The notes beneath the pieces were generated by a model. The model saw nothing but the letters and a program-made list of their open reading frames with translations. It made no database searches and was not told where the DNA came from. A stretch of 64,000 bases of DNA, from contig OZ024823.1 of the NCBI GenBank assembly GCA_964016985.1, positions 135,614,112 through 135,678,111 of the forward strand, in the 5' to 3' direction. Shown piece after piece: positions 61,780-64,000 of this stretch. Both the position numbers and the translations under genes were made by a program. Origin of the DNA: Anodontia alba. Lineage: Eukaryota; Mollusca; Bivalvia; Lucinida; Lucinidae. The stretch's first letter is position 1. Each line of letters opens with the position of its first letter.

Positions 61780-62040
61780 GGTCCCGGTGTTAGTTTTACT
61801 CTTTGTTGCTTTGTCGTTTTTTTCGATTTGTTTTATGTCTTACCTTGTATTTTGTTCTTATGTTTTTCAGTCCTTTTAGCATTGCAATCACCTCGCTTGG
61901 GGAAGAGAGAGCTAATCTTAGTGCGTTTCGTACATTTGTTCGATTTGCGCTTGTTTAGTTTTGTCTGTTTCCTCTTCCTCTTGGTGTCTGGGAAGGACTC
62001 CCTGGTCTTTTCTCTTAACTTTTTTTCTACCTCATCTGTA
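61780..62040 (+). mobile_element. Retroelement 3' UTR fragment
   Basis: 'GTCCCGGTGTTAGTTTTACT', 'TGTTTTATGTCTTACCTTGT', 'ACCTCGCTTGGGGAAGAGAG', 'TTCCTCTTGGTGTCTGGGAA', ending 'CTGGTCTTTTCTCTTAAC'. An internal deletion removed 'GGTTTATTCTACGAGG'. Confidence 0.75.
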
Positions 62041-62458
62041 AGTCATCACAGTTAAACACATATAATCAAAACAGTGTGATGAATCAAAACAGCGTTCTCA
62101 ACCGCGATCTGTAGCCAGAACACAAGAAAAGCACAAACAGGATCACGATATTCCGACCAGAGACGTTGATAGTGTGAAACATATTGAGGAGGGAGCCGTC
62201 GTTTAGTCTGAAAACCGACCCACCGTCGTACAATCAATGAGGGAAGCAAAGACATTAATTAATACCGACGGCGATATCAACTTTGCCAATGTCTGCTGTC
62301 GGAACCATCGTGGTCCTGTTTGTGATGGCTTTGTGTTCAGGCTTTAGATCGCCAGTAAGCTCTTGCTTTGATTTATCACAGAGGTGCTGATTACGAGTAT
62401 ATGCGTTTCATTGTAATGTTTCACTGATGAAACAGAGAACTCCTATGCGGACGAAGCA
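62041..62458. other. Gap: retroelement-like UTR, unassigned
   Basis: No gene. The block 'ATGTTTCACTGATGAAACAG' / 'CTCCTATGCGGAC' near 62420 echoes family S downstream words in reverse order. Confidence 0.35.
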
Positions 62459-62481
62459 TATACGAGGGCAAGTCAATAAGT
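62459..62481. repeat. Mariner 5' terminal inverted repeat
   Basis: ATACGAGGGCAAGTCAATAA followed by GTA; the matching 3' end is not present downstream. Confidence 0.7.
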
Positions 62482-63098
62482 AACTAGCCTATCCCATTTC
62501 CAATTAATTGAGACACCCAAGATTTTCATGCCTTGTTTCAATACATGTTTTAGGCCTGAGGGCAAAATTGCATCCTTATCGTGTCATTCTCTCATAAGAT
62601 ATTGAATGTCAAACATGGCTAGCGATGCAAAAGTAAGCTTTTCGTCAAAAGTTGAGTACCGTGCTGTAATTCGGTACTTGTATTTGAAAGGGAAAACAGG
62701 TCAGGAAATACATTGCGAGTTGACCAATGTGTATGGGTCTTCTGCACCATCGTATGCGCAAGTTAAATTCTAGGTTGGAGAATTCAAACGCAGTAGAACG
62801 TCTTTAGAAGACGAAACAAGGTCTGGACTTCCATCAGATGCCACCAATGAAGATATGTGTAACAAAGTACGGGATCTGGTGTATTCTGATAGGCGAAGTA
62901 AGGTGGGAGAAATAGCGAATGCATTACACATTTCACATGGTAGCGTTTCAACAACTTGACATGATCGCTTGGGTATGCACAAGCTAACATCCCGTTGGGT
63001 CCCAAAATCCCTTAGCGACGAGCAAATGGCAACCAGAGCATCAGTATACAGCGCATTGTTGAAGCGGTATAGGTCAAAGGAAGATACCCTACAGAACT
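62459..63098 (+). pseudogene. Mariner element: 5' TIR and transposase N-terminal half
   Basis: ATACGAGGGCAAGTCAATAA at 62459 is a typical mariner terminal repeat (TACGAGGGYxxxTCAATAAGT). ATG at 62615 opens a transposase: 'VEYRAVIRYLYLKGKTGQEI' and 'YGSSAPSYAQVKF' (first helix-turn-helix), TAG at 62771, 'VGEFKRSRTSLEDETRSGLP', 'VGEIANALHISHGSVSTT' (second helix-turn-helix), TGA at 62957, then 'LGMHKLTSRWVPKSLSDEQM' (the WVP linker). It stops near 63074, before the DDD catalytic domain, and abuts RT copy 6. The intact family protein is about 345 residues, so under half remains. Confidence 0.9.
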
Positions 63099-63535
63099 CC
63101 AATTAAATAGAACAAATACTTCCGATACCGAGGCACCGTTTTTTGGATTTGAATCTATGTATATCTAATGGTACAGTTTCCACCAAAATTTATGATAAAC
63201 GGGACGATTTTGATATAGTCAATTTCCCTTTTCTGGATGGCAATGTCCCCCGGTGTACCTCATATGGGGTATACATATCTCAACATTAGATTCGCCAGAG
63301 CTTCTTCAAATCTTAATGACTTTAACTACCGTAATAAAGCCCTTACTGCCTAACTTCTTAGGCAGGGCTATCGTTATTTTAAACTTCGTAATGCGTATTT
63401 GAAATTTTATCGCAGACACAGTGCCTTGTTAGAAAAATATAGCGTCAGTCTGAAAACACTTCTGCAACAAGGTATATCGGAACCAGAATTTTACGGTGAC
63501 TTAGTGTACAGATTTAAAAACATTGTAGGTAAAAA
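63099..63535 (+). pseudogene. Retroelement RT relic, copy 6 (thumb region)
   Basis: 'LNRTNTSDTEAPF', a one-base slip, 'LDLNLCISNGTVSTKIYDKR', 'DDFDIVNFPFLDGNVPRCTS', 'YGVYISQH', a slip/stop, 'IRFARASSNLNDFNYRNKAL', TAA, 'QGYRYFKLRNAYLKFYRRHS' and 'GISEPEFYGDLVYRFKNIVG'. It joins at 63535 to 3' UTR sequence in the opposite orientation. Mariner DNA abuts its start. Highly similar to the C-terminal copy 2, so relatively young. Confidence 0.85.
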
Positions 63536-64000
63536 AGGTAAGAGAAAAGTCCAGGGAGTGCCACAATCACAAACCGCAGCCCTTCCCAGACCCCAAGAGG
63601 AAGAGGAAACCGACAAATCTAAAGAAGCACAAACCGAACAAACGTACGAAAAGCACTAAGATTAGCTCTCTCTTCCCCAAGCGAGGTAATCGCAATACTA
63701 AAAGGACTGAAAAACACAAGAACAACATGACACACGGAAAGACATACAACAAATCGCCTCGTAGAATAAACCACAAAGCAACAAAGAGTAAGACTAACAC
63801 TGGGACCACCGCTTTAGAACGATCAGTAGAGCAAACCACCGGGGGGTTTAAAGCACTTTTACAGCTAGCCAACTTCACCCTAGGTCCCGATGCTACTCTT
63901 AATACAGAAATACACAAAACTTCGGTTCGCATAAAGGCTTCCAACTCAGTCAATGCATCAAGCGAAAACATAAAAATCAAATTAATCACTATAATAAACA
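63536..64000 (-). mobile_element. Retroelement 3' UTR, inverted next to RT copy 6
   Basis: The reverse complement of the UTR at 17090-17630 and 10650-11040: 'GGTAAGAGAAAAGTCCAGGG', 'CTCTCTTCCCCAAGCGAGGT', 'AAATCGCCTCGTAGAATAAA', 'CACTTTTACAGCTAGCCAAC', reaching 'AATTAATCACTATAATAAAC' at the window end. The minus strand keeps the same long hydrophobic frame as at 10.65-11.0 kb. Confidence 0.85.

Overview
This window looks like repeat-saturated intergenic DNA from an animal genome, most likely a marine bivalve mollusc. It is AT-rich, has no bacterial-style gene density, and carries dozens of short palindromic DNA transposons, a tRNA-headed SINE, LINE and mariner relics, long purine/pyrimidine microsatellites and 'AAAGGGAGATAAC'-type satellite units. 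The bivalve placement rests on my recollection of such repeats and needs a database search. I find no intact host protein-coding gene; nearly all open frames longer than 60 codons fall inside repeats or homopolymers.

Layout. 0-7 kb: a reverse transcriptase (RT) relic, then a dense cluster of hairpin MITEs, then a satellite of about 160-bp units that alternate as a dimer. 7-22 kb: MITEs, a LINE tail, and the 3' end of the main retroelement with its long 3' untranslated region (UTR). 22.7-24.4 kb: a decayed minus-strand Polinton/Maverick-like block (adenain-like protease, capsid-like C-terminus), split by a MITE. 24.9-25.6 kb: a LINE RT tail split by a Harbinger-like MITE. 25.8-30.6 kb: pogo/Tigger-like and other MITEs. 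30.7-34 kb: a 44-bp minisatellite, a long RT relic and an eight-unit array carrying a GGCCGCCATGGCGGCC palindrome. 35.0-35.5 kb: a 5'-truncated LINE with a 12-bp target-site duplication. 39-43.4 kb: mariner tail, 58-bp minisatellite, SINE and a fresh 193-bp tandem duplication. 43.5-47 kb: two inverted copies of an unclassified TIR element. 49-56 kb: more MITEs, an RT relic broken by two insertions, and a second SINE with an 11-bp duplication. 57-64 kb: tandem and inverted 3' UTR copies, a mariner relic and a final RT fragment.

The elements are nested rather than acting together as genes. One RT family, perhaps Penelope-like, accounts for at least five coding relics and seven or more 3' UTR pieces. 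The most interesting structure is modularity: one hairpin core (CAAACAGTGTAGA...) sits inside at least three MITE families with different outer ends, and another palindrome (TTAGAACCGCCTCG...) is shared by two further families.
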